64,000 nucleotides of DNA from Cryptomeria japonica (GCF_030272615.1 NC_081405.1:649429420-649493419), one strand, 5' to 3'; shown: positions 24,633 to 35,845, counted from the first letter of the stretch. Notes: a model not told the origin generated them from the letters alone. Numbers and translations are program-made.

Positions 24633-25703
24633 ATGTCTACTAATTATTTCAGAAAGGATAGTCCTAAACTTGATGGAACCAACTATGGGATATGGAAAAT
24701 CAGAATGGAGACACATCTAAATTGCATTGGTAAAGACATCTGGGAGGTTACTAAGAATGGTTATACTGCTGCTGTAGCTGGTCAGACTGCTCCCATTACT
24801 TTAGCTAAAGATGAAGAAAATGATTGCAAAGCAAGAGAAACACCTTTGAGCGCATTATCAGATCAACAAATCATGGGATTATCAGATAGATCCACTGCAA
24901 AAGCTATTTGGGATCATTTGGAAACACTGAATGAAGGGGATTCCACAGTCAAAATTGCAAAACTTGAAAGCTTCCGAGTCAAGTATGAACATCTAAAAAT
25001 GGAAGAAGATGAAAGGATTTCTACTTTTATGGAAAGAGTAAATGAAATTGTTTTGGGTATCAAATTTTGTGGAGGAACCTTGAGTGAAGATGAGATTGTT
25101 TCAAAAATCTTAAGAGGTTTGCCACCAACATATAAAATGAAGGTTACTACTATAAATGAGTTGAGAACAATGCCCAATAGATCAGTAACTAGGGATACAT
25201 TGATTGGAAAACTTTCAGCTTTTGAAATTGAGGAATTTGGTCCTGTTACTACTATAAAAACTGATTTGGCCTTCAAAGCATCAACATCATCTGCTCCATC
25301 TTTTGACAAATCAGACTGGAGAGCCTTTTATGCAAGAGAACTTGAAGAAACCAGGAAGGAGAATGAAGAGCTTGAAGAACTTGAAGCACTATTTGCAAGA
25401 AAAATGCCAAAAGGTCCAATTGGAAGTAAGTATGAAGGTAAAGCTCCCTTTAAATGTTTCAACTACAATAAGATTGGTCATATGGCTTCAAGGTGCCCTG
25501 ATAGACATGCTAGACTAAGAGAAGAAGCTACAAGGACATACAAACCTAATCCTGAATATCAAAGATACAGATTTAAGAAAAACAAAGATAAATCTTGTTA
25601 CATTGCTGATGAAGGTGTGACTAATGATTCTGATGAGGATCCAGTAGACAATGGATGGGTCTTGGTTGATATAACAGAAGATCAACCGGTACCTATTGCT
25701 TAA
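24633..25703 (+). CDS. Copia Gag, 356 aa
   Basis: Begins at a true ATG (24633) 43 bases after the primer site. Residues 1-200 carry the copia-type gag/UBN2 pattern: LDGTNYGIWKIRMETHL near residue 12, then IWDHLETLNEG and LKMEEDERISTFMERVNEI, and LPPTYKMKV. The zinc knuckle near residue 275 reads CFNYNKIGHMASRC: the second Cys of the CCHC pattern is Tyr (TAC, from TGC by one G-to-A change), so nucleic-acid packaging is probably impaired. The ORF ends at TAA (25701-25703), immediately followed in the same frame by the protease. TAA replaces what is probably CAA, so in the parent gag and pol were likely a single ORF. It forms the virus-like particle in related elements. Confidence 0.93.
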   Translation: MSTNYFRKDSPKLDGTNYGIWKIRMETHLNCIGKDIWEVTKNGYTAAVAGQTAPITLAKDEENDCKARETPLSALSDQQIMGLSDRSTAKAIWDHLETLNEGDSTVKIAKLESFRVKYEHLKMEEDERISTFMERVNEIVLGIKFCGGTLSEDEIVSKILRGLPPTYKMKVTTINELRTMPNRSVTRDTLIGKLSAFEIEEFGPVTTIKTDLAFKASTSSAPSFDKSDWRAFYARELEETRKENEELEELEALFARKMPKGPIGSKYEGKAPFKCFNYNKIGHMASRCPDRHARLREEATRTYKPNPEYQRYRFKKNKDKSCYIADEGVTNDSDEDPVDNGWVLVDITEDQPVPIA

Positions 25704-28700
25704 CCGGTAGAACAAGCCCTAGCAGCTAGAGTTGAATCAAAGGATGAATGGATTATTGACTCAGGATGCTCACCTCACATGACTAGAGACAAAGGTAAAT
25801 TCTTAAACTTTCAAGAATACAATGAAGGTTTAGTAAGATTCAGAGATGACAAAGCCTGTTCAATCAAAGGTAAGGGTTCAATATCTCTTGATGGTAAACA
25901 TAACACTGACAATGTCTACTATGTTGAAGGATTAAAACATAATCTTTTAAGTGTTGGTCAATTAGTTGAGAAAGGTTTTCAGTTACAATTTAAAAATGGA
26001 AAATGCAAAATCATGAATAGAACTAGTTTGGAAATTGCAACTAGTAATCAGACTAGAGGTAATATCTTTCATTTGAATAACAGTGAAAAAGCATGCTTAA
26101 TTGCACATATAGATGAAAGTTGGCTATGGCATAAAAAACTATGTCATGTAAATTTTGATTGCAAGGTAAAAATCAGTACTTCTAAGGCGGTTAGAGATCT
26201 ACCTAAAATTGTGAAACCTCAGAATACAATTTGCAAGGAATGTCAATTTGGAAAACAAGTTAGAGCTAGTTTCAAAAGTATTCCAGAAAAATCCAATAAA
26301 GCTCTTGATTTAATTCACACTGATTTATGTGGTCCAGCTAGAACTAAAAGCTTACAAGGTGATAGATATTTCATGCTAATTATTGATGATTATTCTAGAA
26401 TGTGTTGGGTTACTTTTCTCAGAGAAAAATCAGAAGCACTTGGGAAGTTCAAGCTATTCAAAGCAATGGTTGAAAATGAAACCGGTAAGAAAATTAAATG
26501 TTTAAGATCAGATCAAGGAGGAGAATTCACATCTAGAGATTTTAATACATTCTGTGAAGTAAATGGAATCAAAAGACAATTATTAGCACCTCAAACACCA
26601 CAATAGAATGGAGTTGTTGAAACGAAAAACAAAACTATTTTGGATGCAGCAAGAAGTATGTTATCAGAAGCAAATCTACTACATGTGTACTAGAGAGAGG
26701 CAGTAAGCACTACTGTCTATACATTCAACAAAGTTCACATCAAAGGTGAAACCGGTAAGACCCCTCATGAACTATGGTTTGGTAATACTCCTACTCTTAA
26801 GTATTTTAGAATTTTTGGAAGTAAATGTTATATTAGAAGAGATGAGTATATTGGCAAGTTTGATCCTAGAAGTGATGAAGGAATATTTCTTGGTTATTCA
26901 TCTAAGAGTAAAGCATATAGATGTTTTAATAAAAGATTACCAAAAATTGTTGAGAGTACAAATGTAAAGATTGAGGAACAATTCAGAGGAACTTCAAGGT
27001 ATATCGACTCTGAACTGGTAACAGAAATTATGACAAATGAACCAACAGTAAATCCACTAGTAAAAAATGATGATCCAGTTACTCTGGTATCATTAGAGGA
27101 TTCCATAGTAATTGAAGAACAACAACAGACTTAGACACCCCGGTATGTAAGACTGAATCATTCTGAAGATTAGATAATTGGAAGCAAATTTAAAGGAGTC
27201 ATGACAAGAGGAAGATTGGTGAATGAAGAGGTATGTCTTATTTCTCAAATTGAACCATTATCTATCAATGAGGCATGTGAAGATAAATTTTGGATTAAAG
27301 CTATGGAAGAAGAATTAGGACAAATTGAGAAAAATAATACTTGGACATTAGTTCCCCCGCCTAAAAATAAAAATGTAATTGGAACCAAATGGGTATTTAG
27401 AAACAAACTCAATGAAGATGGTAAGGTTGTTAGAAATAAAGCAAGACTAGTGTGTAAGGGATATTCTCAGAAAGAAGGAGTTGATTACAATGAAACCTTT
27501 ACACCGGTAGCCACAATTGAGGCAGTTAGATTATTCTTGGCCTTTGCAGCTCACAAGGATTACAAAGTTTATCAAATGGATGTTAAATGTGCATTCTTGA
27601 ATGGAGATCTTGAAGAGGAAGTCTATATTGAACAACCTGATGGATTTTCCTTGACAGATGACAATGATATGGTTTGCAGATTAAGAAAAGCTCTGTATGG
27701 ATTAAAACAAGCTCCAAGAGCTTGGTATACAAGATTGGATAAGTATCTTTTAAAGATTGGTTTTACTAAAGGAAATGTAGATAGCAATTTATATTACAAA
27801 GTAACAAATGACATAATCTTTGAAATTTCTCTGATTGGATTATGGAGGTATTTGCTGATGATATAATTTTTGGAGGAGAAGATGGATTATGCAAAGAATT
27901 TTCTCTTGAAATGCAGCATGAATTTGAAATTTCTATGATTGGAGAAATAAAATTCTTTTTAGGATTGCAGATTTTATAGACTGATAAAGGCATATTTTTG
28001 AGTCAATCTAAGTACTTGAAAGAACTACTTAAGAAATTTGGGATGGAAAACTCTAAACTGGTAAGCACACCTATGACTACAAATGACAAATTATCTCAAA
28101 GGGATGAATCCACATCTATTAATCCAACTAGATACAAATCTATGATAGGAGGCTTACTATATTTGACACAAACTAGACCTGATATTATGAATGCAGTATG
28201 TATAGTTTCCAGATTTCAGAGTAATCCCAGGGAAAATCATGAATCAATAGTAAAAAGGATTTTCCAGTACTTACAAGGCACAACAAATCTTGGATTATGG
28301 TATGCTAAAGATGAAAATTTTGATCTATATGCATACACAGATGCAAATTGGGTAGGAGATGTGGATGATAGAAAAAGCACCACTGGAGGAGCATTCTTTC
28401 TTGGAAAGAGATTAGTTTCTTTGTTAAGTAAGAAATAGAGTTGTACATCTTTATCAACAATAAAATCAGAATATGTTGCAGTAGCAACAAACTGTACATA
28501 GGTACTTTGGCTTAAGCAAATGTTGAAAGACATAAAGGTAAAATGCAAGGAACCTATTACTATATATTGTGATAACACTGCAACAATTGATATATCTAAG
28601 AATCCAGTATTACATTCTAAAACAAAACATGTTTCTATCAAACTGAATTTTCTAAGGGAAAAAGTTGAAGAAAAGGAGATAAAACTAGTTTATGTGAATA

Positions 28701-28828
28701 CTAAAGAGCAGCTTGCAGATATTTTCACAAAACCTTTGCCTAAGGAAACTTTTGAGTATCTGAGAGATCATCTCGGAGTCTTACCTCCACTGGTGAGACT
28801 TAGACAGTTGATGATTGTCATCAACTAG
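25704..28828 (+). pseudogene. Copia Pol: protease, integrase, reverse transcriptase, RNase H
   Basis: In frame with gag after its stop. Protease has DSGCSPHMT (about 25757-25785). The integrase zinc-binding part is LWHKKLCHVNF to CKECQFGK (about 26125-26260), and the core keeps DLCGPA, IIDDYSR and GGEF. Reverse transcriptase has [41 protein letters not shown] and, after a frameshift near 27840, FADDIIFGG (about 27852-27878). RNase H shows DANWVGDVDDRKSTTGGAFF and ADIFTKPLP. Seven internal stops (26604, 26691, 27132, 27171, 27977, 28436, 28499) fit single C-to-T or G-to-A changes at Gln or Trp codons. Pol is therefore dead, though its motifs are nearly complete. Confidence 0.95.
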
Positions 28829-29160
28829 CAGAATTAAATGGACAAATCTTTTATTCCGGTATTTGATGAGAAAGCTACTTCTTAGGGGGAGTAGTTGGTA
28901 TATTGACTTGGTTGGTATTTTGTATGAACTTGACTTTTTGTGACTTTGGCATTTGATGTCAAAGGGGGAGAGATATATGGAAAAACATTAGGGAGAGATG
29001 TATGAAAAATGCATTATATTTTTGAGGAGAGATTGGTATGAGAGTTTGGTATAAACACATATTACTCCCAGGGGGAGAAATGGAGATTGTTGGTTTTTGT
29101 ACTTGGCATTTCTGTTTTGGCCCTTTGATGGTTTTTCTGTCTTGTGTTGCCATCAATGCC

Positions 29161-29171
29161 AAAGGGGGAGA
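29161..29171 (+). other. Polypurine tract, with three upstream look-alikes
   Basis: AAAGGGGGAGA lies directly before the 3' LTR and is the expected plus-strand primer. Similar GGGGGAG boxes stand at about 28885, 28961 and 29071, spaced 76-110 bp apart in the non-coding stretch after pol. Confidence 0.9.
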
Positions 29172-29172
29172 T

Positions 29173-30228
29173 TGTTGGTATTTTGGTATGGTTTTGTCAT
29201 TGATGTCAACACCTGCTAAATACACCCACTTTGGAGATCCAGCAACATTCACCGGCAAACAGTAAACTGTGCAATAGTTACCAGTATATGGTTAACCGGT
29301 AGGATATAATGTTCACCGGTACCTGCAATGACATGGAAGACACTTGGTAATGTCAAAAAATTCATGTGGACACTTTACTTTGAAGTAATAATCACTGGTA
29401 TATTCTTCTTTGCATATTTGCTTTTACCGGCAAATAGGTCTAGGTTATCTAGGGTTACATCGATAGGTTTATCTTTTCCAGATCAGCATGGCACATTATG
29501 GAGATGATTTATTATTGTTGTAAATGCATTAAGCTGACATGTTCAATCGGTTATTGCATCAAATATTGTATTATTTGTAAAATGTTTTTATTGTAATATC
29601 TTGTAGAGTCGACTTACTAAAATTGGTCTTAGGGTATGGTATAAATGTAAGATCTTATTTGTAAGATCAAGTGTGGAATGCGAAAAAGAATTGTGTGAAG
29701 GTATATGCGAGATCAAGTAGAGGTATACACGAAGACATCATTTGAAGGTGAATTTAGGTTTTTGAAGAAGCATATCAACACTACACCAGTACTGAATCTA
29801 GCATATGAAGATGCTATTTTGTGCATTACATTCTCATTGGATTTAACCATCCAACTGTAGTCAGTGTGACTCCCATTTGTGATTGAGCAGTGAGCTCTAG
29901 GCTGTTGGCCTTTTTGCATGTGCAGACCCCTCTTGTACACTTACTATCTGCAGTAGTATCATCTAATTGTGGGTAAGGTTTCCCACCATGGCTTTTCCCC
30001 TTACAGGGTTTCCACGTACAAATATTGGTGTCATGTGGTGTGGATGACTTTGTGCTTATGTTTCATGCATTAATTCTTACCGGTACAACAATTTTCTATT
30101 AACACTGTTTACCGGCATACTTAACTGTCTTACCGGTATTAAGCATTAAGTTGGTTAATAAGATTTTGGTTTGAATTTATTAGACAACTGATTCACCCCC
30201 CCCCTCTTAGTTGTCTTCGGGACCTACA
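29173..30228 (+). repeat. Copia 3' LTR
   Basis: 1056 bp, same termini as the 5' LTR. Most of the roughly 50 differences are transitions (for example C/T and G/A at CG or CCGG sites). Confidence 0.96.
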
Positions 30229-30230
30229 AT

Positions 30231-30305
<75 letters not shown>
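30229..30305. repeat. (CA)n microsatellite, right part
   Basis: After the ATACA target duplicate an almost perfect CA dinucleotide run extends to 30305. It is the continuation of the microsatellite at 23283-23510, split by the copia insertion. Confidence 0.95.
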
Positions 30306-30308
<3 letters not shown>

Positions 30309-31086
30309 TTAGTTTCTAAGCTACTAGTTGTTTTTGAAAAAAAAAATCTATTCAATGAAAATTTGAAATTTCAATGCTGTACTAAAATTTCAGGAAAAAG
30401 ACAAGAAGTAGGTGTATGTCTCACCACTCTAACCACAATCAAATCATAATATTTTTTAAAAATATTCTTAATACAAGTAGTAGAATCATGTCCAGATGTG
30501 ACACATAGTTTTTGTAATTTGTTTTGAAGTAAATAATTAATTATGAATTTTTTACTACAACTTTTCAGAATTTCAAAAACTCGTATGTCTAACCACCTTA
30601 ACTTGGTCTAAACTTTATGAAATTCATTTTTTTTTTCTCCTATAGTAGACAAAGCATATAATGTGACACATGTTTCGGATTCAAAAAATGTGATACCATT
30701 TGAAAGTTATGGGTGTTTTTCAATTAGCCTATCAATCAGGACTTTAGTTAGAAATCAATTAAAAACTAAATAATAATTATTTATTAAATTCAAAATAAGG
30801 AAAACCTTATATTGTTGGAAAGCTGAGAATGAATTTAAAAATCTCTTTTCATTTTATCAATTTTGGTAAAAAAAAAGTTGTTAGCCACCAGGGCGAAGTT
30901 TGGAAAAACAAGGAATACTCAAAAACATGTTTTTCTGTTGACTTTTGAGGCTTGGCATTTCCTAGTCAAATCTCAAAGCAATCTCAAGCCAAATTTCAAG
31001 ATTTCAAATTTTTCTTAGAGAAATCAAATATCCGATTTTATTAGATATTCGATTTTAATAAGTTTTTATTATGAATATAATTAATT
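30306..31086. other. AT-rich spacer left of LINE-4
   Basis: No gene found; only short homopolymer runs. It joins 35832 onward in the sequence that existed before LINE-4 inserted. Confidence 0.6.
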
Positions 31087-31100
31087 ATATTTTCTATGTT
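31087..31100. repeat. Target-site duplication of LINE-4, left copy
   Basis: ATATTTTCTATGTT, 14 bp, perfect match to 35832-35845 at the other end of the element. Confidence 0.93.
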
Positions 31101-31473
31101 TTTTTTAATAGATTAATAACTGCAGAGGGGCATCACCCTTGTATTAATCAAAACTTGAAAAATACATAATTGGTTTAGAAAGAGCCGTAGGGGAAAGAAC
31201 CAGTAAGAAAACCCCCTACCATTGCTCCAACAGTAAATACAAAAAAGCCAACCACGCTAGTCAAGATGCTAAAAAGCTAGGAGAAAACAACTAGAGGAGA
31301 AAAATGTCAGTTGAACCAAAGGCCTAAACAATGTATGAAATTGAACAAAGAAATCAGGATTCAGAAGTATTTGAGTCTGGGTCCTCAGTACCGGGAGCAT
31401 GAGCAATAGCTGCATCCAAAATTACCAGGCAATCATTCCCGCAAGTTGTACGGGCCAATGATTCCGCTTTCTC

Positions 31474-32136
31474 CTAGGGGTGATGGTCATCATTTGGAAT
31501 CCACTCTTCTCCATTGCCAAGCCCCCAAGAGTTGCCTTCAAATATGTCACTATTGGCCATAATACCAAGATCTTTTCTACCCAAAAGCCCTTCCTCCTGG
31601 ATATAAGTGCTTCTCCAAGAAACCATGAAGCTGAGCAGTATATCGACAATCTTGCAGATGAACTCAATATTTATGGTAATAATAGGCCAGGAGGCTTCCA
31701 AGGCATTGAAGTCAAGAGAGCTTATGATCACCATTTTCCGCACCTCCGCACCATTTCCCAAACTCATATAATAATTTTGGGGAAAGGGCAATCTGAGATT
31801 GCCATCAACATTATCCAATACTGCATCAATCTCCCCAAGAAAGCAATGCTCAAACACCATTTGGGTGAGAAGTTTCACCCTTTGCTTGCTAGTCCCCATA
31901 GAGAGTAGCATGGCTAGGAAGAAAGCCAGGATGTCTGCATTAGCTCTGTATCTATGGTATGCATTAAGGAATTCCTCCCCTAAAATTCTTTTAACATAGT
32001 GCATAATCAAAGGGTGACTCAAGGAGAGAACCGATTGCAGCCACTTATCAGAGATTTTAACAAAATTGGTGTTTCCATTGTAAGCAATAGAGCAAGAAAT
32101 GGGAAGAGTTTGATATGTTAAAAATAAGTAGGTCAT
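31474..32136 (-). pseudogene. LINE-4 downstream open frame ('ORF3'), unknown
   Basis: A 220-codon open stretch lies downstream of RNase H but inside the target-site duplications, so it is part of the element. The apparent start at 32136 is not certain. It is rich in Leu, Ile and Ser, with segments such as HPLIMHYVKRILGEEFLNAY, ADILAFFLAMLLSMGTSKQR, VFEHCFLGEIDAVLDN and an acidic C-terminus GNGEEWIPNDDHHP. A hydrophobic stretch FFLAMLLSMG might be a helix. I recognise no domain. The complementary strand also has an open frame of 142 codons, which lowers confidence that this one is the coding strand. It may be a captured host fragment or 3' UTR that is open by chance. Confidence 0.4.
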
Positions 32137-32940
32137 CCTTTATTTATCTCACCATCTCATAAAGGTTGAGGAGCTCGAGGTCTTAGCTAAGTGAGCCAAA
32201 TTACTTCACACAAACAAGGTACATCTTAAGAATGCCACCTTAATCGCAATTGATTGCCTCTTTGATGTCAGTCGTCATCCGAATTTACCGTATTTAAAAG
32301 TAATGATGAAAATTAGATATCTTCTGATAGCATCTAAACCGGAGCTTGAGTTAATGACCCTGGTGGGATCATACTACCGAAACCATAAAGAATACTAGTT
32401 GGGGATAGTCAAGAGGCTGGTAAGAATACATCTCCTCGTAAGAACTACCAACTGGTAGGGGCCCCATCAGAGACACATACATCCCTTCTTAGAACAAGAT
32501 CGGATGTAACACTTTAGCCATAATAATCACCATAATCAAAATGTAGATGTGCCTCCATCCGAACAAGGTTTTTGGAGACAGAACCGAATGCAGCCGCTTA
32601 TCAAATATTTGCTAGATAATCATTCTGGCAACATCAACAAAGGCACTGGAGTAACTCCAAAGAGATCCTAAATCGGAGCGTACAAATTACCAGTTGGGGG
32701 GAAAGGTTCAAGAGGCATGTGTAAACAATGACAACACCAACTGGTAAATACTGGGTAGTTGGGACTGATACCCCTACCGATAGGAGCCAGAAAAACCACC
32801 ATCAAAGGGAGACTCGTACCCGGTAAGGGTACATCCCCTGATTTGTACTCCCAACCAGTAGAGACCAAACTTTCGGGAACCAAAATGGTTCATTCCTCTG
32901 CCAAAATAAATGCAGCATTAAACCATAATAATTGCTATTA
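32137..32940 (-). other. LINE-4 3' region with CCGGTA/CCAACTGG-type motifs
   Basis: No gene. Short motifs such as ACCAACTGGTA and ACCGGTAAG in diverged forms recur about every 60-100 bases between 32390 and 32870. They are not a clean tandem repeat. Reading frames in this part look spurious. Confidence 0.5.
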
Positions 32941-34800
32941 TCAAGATTTACCTATACCTGAGCCGAATGCCCAGGTCAAGACCACCGTTTGCAATTTCCA
33001 TCTTAGATAGTCTGTCTGCATCCACATTGCCTTCTCTATAGATATGGCTGATCCAAAAATCTTTAAAGGTCTCAAGAAGACCCACCATAGGTCGAATCCA
33101 TAGGTTGAGACGCCAACTGGGGGTATGGTTATTACGAACAACATTGATAAAATTAAAGAATCACCCTCCAAATGGATTCTTTTTATCCCCAACCCAACCC
33201 CCAATTGCAAACCTCTTAATGCTGCTCGGAATTCAGCCTAATTGTTAGTGGCCAGACCGATGTCTTTAGAAATTTCCTTAATGCAAATGCATTCAGAATT
33301 TCTAATACAAAATCCAAAACCACTATTCCCTGGATTCCCTATAGAGGCGCCATCAAAGTTAATATTATACCACCCTGGTTCTGGGGCTTCCCACTTAATA
33401 TTCAATCTTGGATTAACCGGTATCTCAGGATTACCATTACCAAAAAGCAAGGGGATGATCAAATTTGGGAACACAAGCTTTAACTTCCAATCCCAGTCAA
33501 TGTATAGATTCTTTTTCAATGATTTGGACTTGGCCACTTCGTTCAGGAGCTCAACCAGGTGGTTCTCAATTTTCCCATAGAGGGCTAACTGGCCCATCTC
33601 TTTATCTTGGAAAATTCTTCGATTCCTTTCTTTCAAAATTTCCCCAATCATCAATGAGGGAAGGATAACAAATAAGTCCCCAAATAACGCCTTGCATTTT
33701 GACTTAGGTCATAATAGAAACCAATAATCCAAACCTTTCGTAAAAGGGCATACCCGATTTAACTTACCCATAAAATGCCACCAACAGTTGTTGGAGAAAT
33801 TGCAATGTAGCAAAAGGCGATTAATTTTTTCCTCTTGATTTCGACATAATACACATCTACTAGGCCCATTAATACCTAATTTAAGGAGTCTTTCATTGGT
33901 TAAGGTTTTCTTCTAAAAAGCCATCCAAGCAAACGAACCTGCTTTAGGAAGAAGATGTTTGTGCCAGAATATCCTAATCAGCCAATCCTTCTTATCTACA
34001 GTAGCTTCTTTCAATTTATAGCCAAAACACACCTTATACTTACCATCAGAAGAGCCACACCATCTAATGATGTCCTCATCTAGGGATGGATGAATAATTT
34101 GATTCTTTAGAATATCGGTAAGAAGGTCTTTCCAATTTTGGGCTAAAACCAATGCGTCTAGAGTTCCACACCCATTTGTCCATACCATTCTCCTTAATTG
34201 AATGACCATAATCATAGACCTTGTGACCCCAAAGCTAACAAGTTTCTCTCATTATAGGTTGAAGAATGGGGTTATGACATAAGGCTTCATTGCCACTCCT
34301 AGAATCTAGCTAGAAGGATGCATTCCTCCCATTTCTGACATCCCAAGTGACCTGATCGCTAATGATCTCTTTGCACTCCAAAATAAAATTCCAAATGGCT
34401 GAGACCCTAGGAGGGTTGGTAACTGTGAGAATCCTTTTAGGCTCAAGTGAGTTGAGATATTTGTTTTTAAGGATTCTTGTTCGTCTTTGATTATCGCCTC
34501 TACAAATTTCCCACACCAATTTTGCACCCAGAGCCAAATTCATAATAGAAATCTATCGAATGCCAGCACCTCCAACATTTTTTGGTTAGCTTATTTTTCC
34601 CTAGGAAATAAGTGGAAACTTCCCTTTATCATTCGATCCATTCCAAAGGAAATTTCTCATTATGGTGATTAACTCATCTTCTATGGCAACCGATAGCTTC
34701 ATGCAAGCCATGGAGAAAACCGGTAAGGCAGAGAGGATTGATTTTATCATAGTAAGCTTGCCAGCAGATGATAACCTTAACCAGACTGTGTTTTCCAGCA
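32941..34800 (-). pseudogene. LINE-4 ORF2 remnant: reverse transcriptase tail, zf-RVT, RNase H
   Basis: Begins abruptly at SSAGKLTMIKSILSALPV, the thumb-side end of reverse transcriptase (about 34790-34730), and continues with NFLWNGSNDKGKFPLIS and, after a break, NLALGAKLVWEI. The zf-RVT region (about 34215-33840) has WHKHLLPKAGSFAWMAF and degraded Cys/His pairs. RNase H (about 33400-32970) shows NFDGASIGNPGNSG, then AEFRAAL and EGDSL after a stop that replaces Gln or similar. Endonuclease and the FADD active site are absent, so the element could only have moved in trans, or the deletion came after insertion. Confidence 0.88.
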
Positions 34801-35823
34801 GGGTATGGAACCATGGATTAAAATTTGGTTTCCAATCAATGATATGCACCCCAACCCGTCCAAAGTATAAGGATGTTTTTTTTTAGCATTAAACATGTCC
34901 TCATTTTTCATAAACACAATCAGATAATAATCATTTGGAGGGACATTAAAGGTAATGTTCTCCCCCCATTGTGATCTACACCGTTTCTCAAAATTTCCCC
35001 TTAACCATTTGCCACCACCCCATTTGGTAAAGAAACAAAAATCTTGAAGATTTGACCTAGCCAAATTAATCTTATTATCATCCAAAATAACAGTGGGCCT
35101 CAAAGTTTTCCTTACTAGTTTGTGGATGGCTGGATGAGCCGATGGATTGTATCTTCGCCAGTGTTCCTTTTTCCAAACTTGATCTAGATTAGATCGCTAG
35201 TTTCTAGCCGGGGCAGTGGACCGCCAAGCCTTAGCATGATCGACACGTGAGGTTCTATCTTGCCTAAACCACCCATTCCAAAATTTATTAGGACTGTTAC
35301 CCAGAGGGGGTTTAAAACCTTGCCTATGACAATTATGGATGTTAAATTTTCCTAACTCTGATATAGAGGGATTAGGTTTTAAAATTGACTTCCAATTGTG
35401 CACCAAATCAGAAGCAGGAAGCTTCACATTTTGAAACCAACCATCATTGCTCCATGAGAAACCATTTTTCTTCAATGCTTGTGAGTTTATTGACTTGAGA
35501 TTACTATCTATGTAGGGGTGACTAGCATCTAATTTCCTCTGTGATCAAGGATCCCTACTACCTCTCATCATAGGATTAGGTACATCCACCTTCCATGGTT
35601 GGCCTAGGAATTGGTCTTTCCATGTTGTTGTTTTGAGCGTTGGTTGCTTGTCGATCGTAAGGTTCCATATTATTTTGATTGGAAAAGCTTTGTCTACTTT
35701 ATCGCTCCAAGACCTGAACTTCCCCTGACCCTTGCCATAGATCGGAGCCCCAACAATCTACTCATCAGTTTGAAGCCTGCTGCTGCCACTGCCACTACTG
35801 AATTTGCCACCTTCGCTCACCAT
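34777..35823 (-). pseudogene. LINE-4 ORF1 with DUF4283-like domain
   Basis: ATG at 35821-35823 lies only 8 bases from the element's 5' end; MVSEGGKFSSGSGSSRL begins the ORF. A stop in codon 22 and another near 35545 interrupt it. The middle part (35475-35200) is Asn/Ser/Trp-rich. From 35103 the DUF4283 pattern appears: TKWGGGKWLRGNFEKRC, then NDYYLIVFMKNEDMF. An A-run (T-run at about 34876-34884 on the plus strand) shifts the frame, and it continues as VHIIDWKPNFNPWFHTL and VWLRL. There it fuses directly in frame with the reverse transcriptase tail. The zinc knuckle expected after DUF4283 is gone. In plant LINEs this protein binds the element RNA. Confidence 0.8.
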
Positions 35824-35831
35824 CCTGGTCA

Positions 35832-35845
35832 ATATTTTCTATGTT
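35832..35845. repeat. Target-site duplication of LINE-4, right copy
   Basis: ATATTTTCTATGTT, identical to 31087-31100. Confidence 0.93.

Larger units (their letters stand above)
23511..30228 (+). mobile_element. Complete Ty1/copia LTR retrotransposon (non-autonomous through stops)
   Basis: The element is 6718 bp. LTRs at 23511-24575 and 29173-30228 both start TGTTGG and end CTACA. It is flanked by ATACA at 23506-23510 and 30229-30233, a 5-bp target-site duplication, although in a microsatellite this match could be partly chance. A tRNA-Met primer site follows the 5' LTR and a polypurine tract precedes the 3' LTR. Gag and Pol are recognisable from end to end in the order protease, integrase, reverse transcriptase, RNase H, which defines Ty1/copia. 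I counted roughly 50 differences between the LTRs by eye, so the insertion is not recent. Confidence 0.97.
31101..35831 (-). mobile_element. LINE-4: full-ended LINE with large internal deletion
   Basis: The 14-bp target-site duplication fixes both ends, giving 4731 bp. The 3' tail is the T-run at 31101-31106, and the adjacent GATTAATACAAGGGTG (reverse strand) is the same type of 3' end as in LINE-3. The order on the minus strand is ORF1, a fused remnant of ORF2 lacking endonuclease and most reverse transcriptase, RNase H, then about 1.8 kb of 3' sequence that includes a further open stretch. It must have been mobilised as a full or already deleted copy; the deletion junction is near 34790. 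Confidence 0.93.

Noticed and set aside
24914-25309. 131-codon minus-strand frame
   Set aside because: Antisense to copia Gag, whose frame and motifs are unambiguous.
31480-31908. 142-codon plus-strand frame inside LINE-4
   Set aside because: It opposes the element's transcription strand and overlaps the longer minus-strand frame. It is kept only as a caution against the 'ORF3' call.
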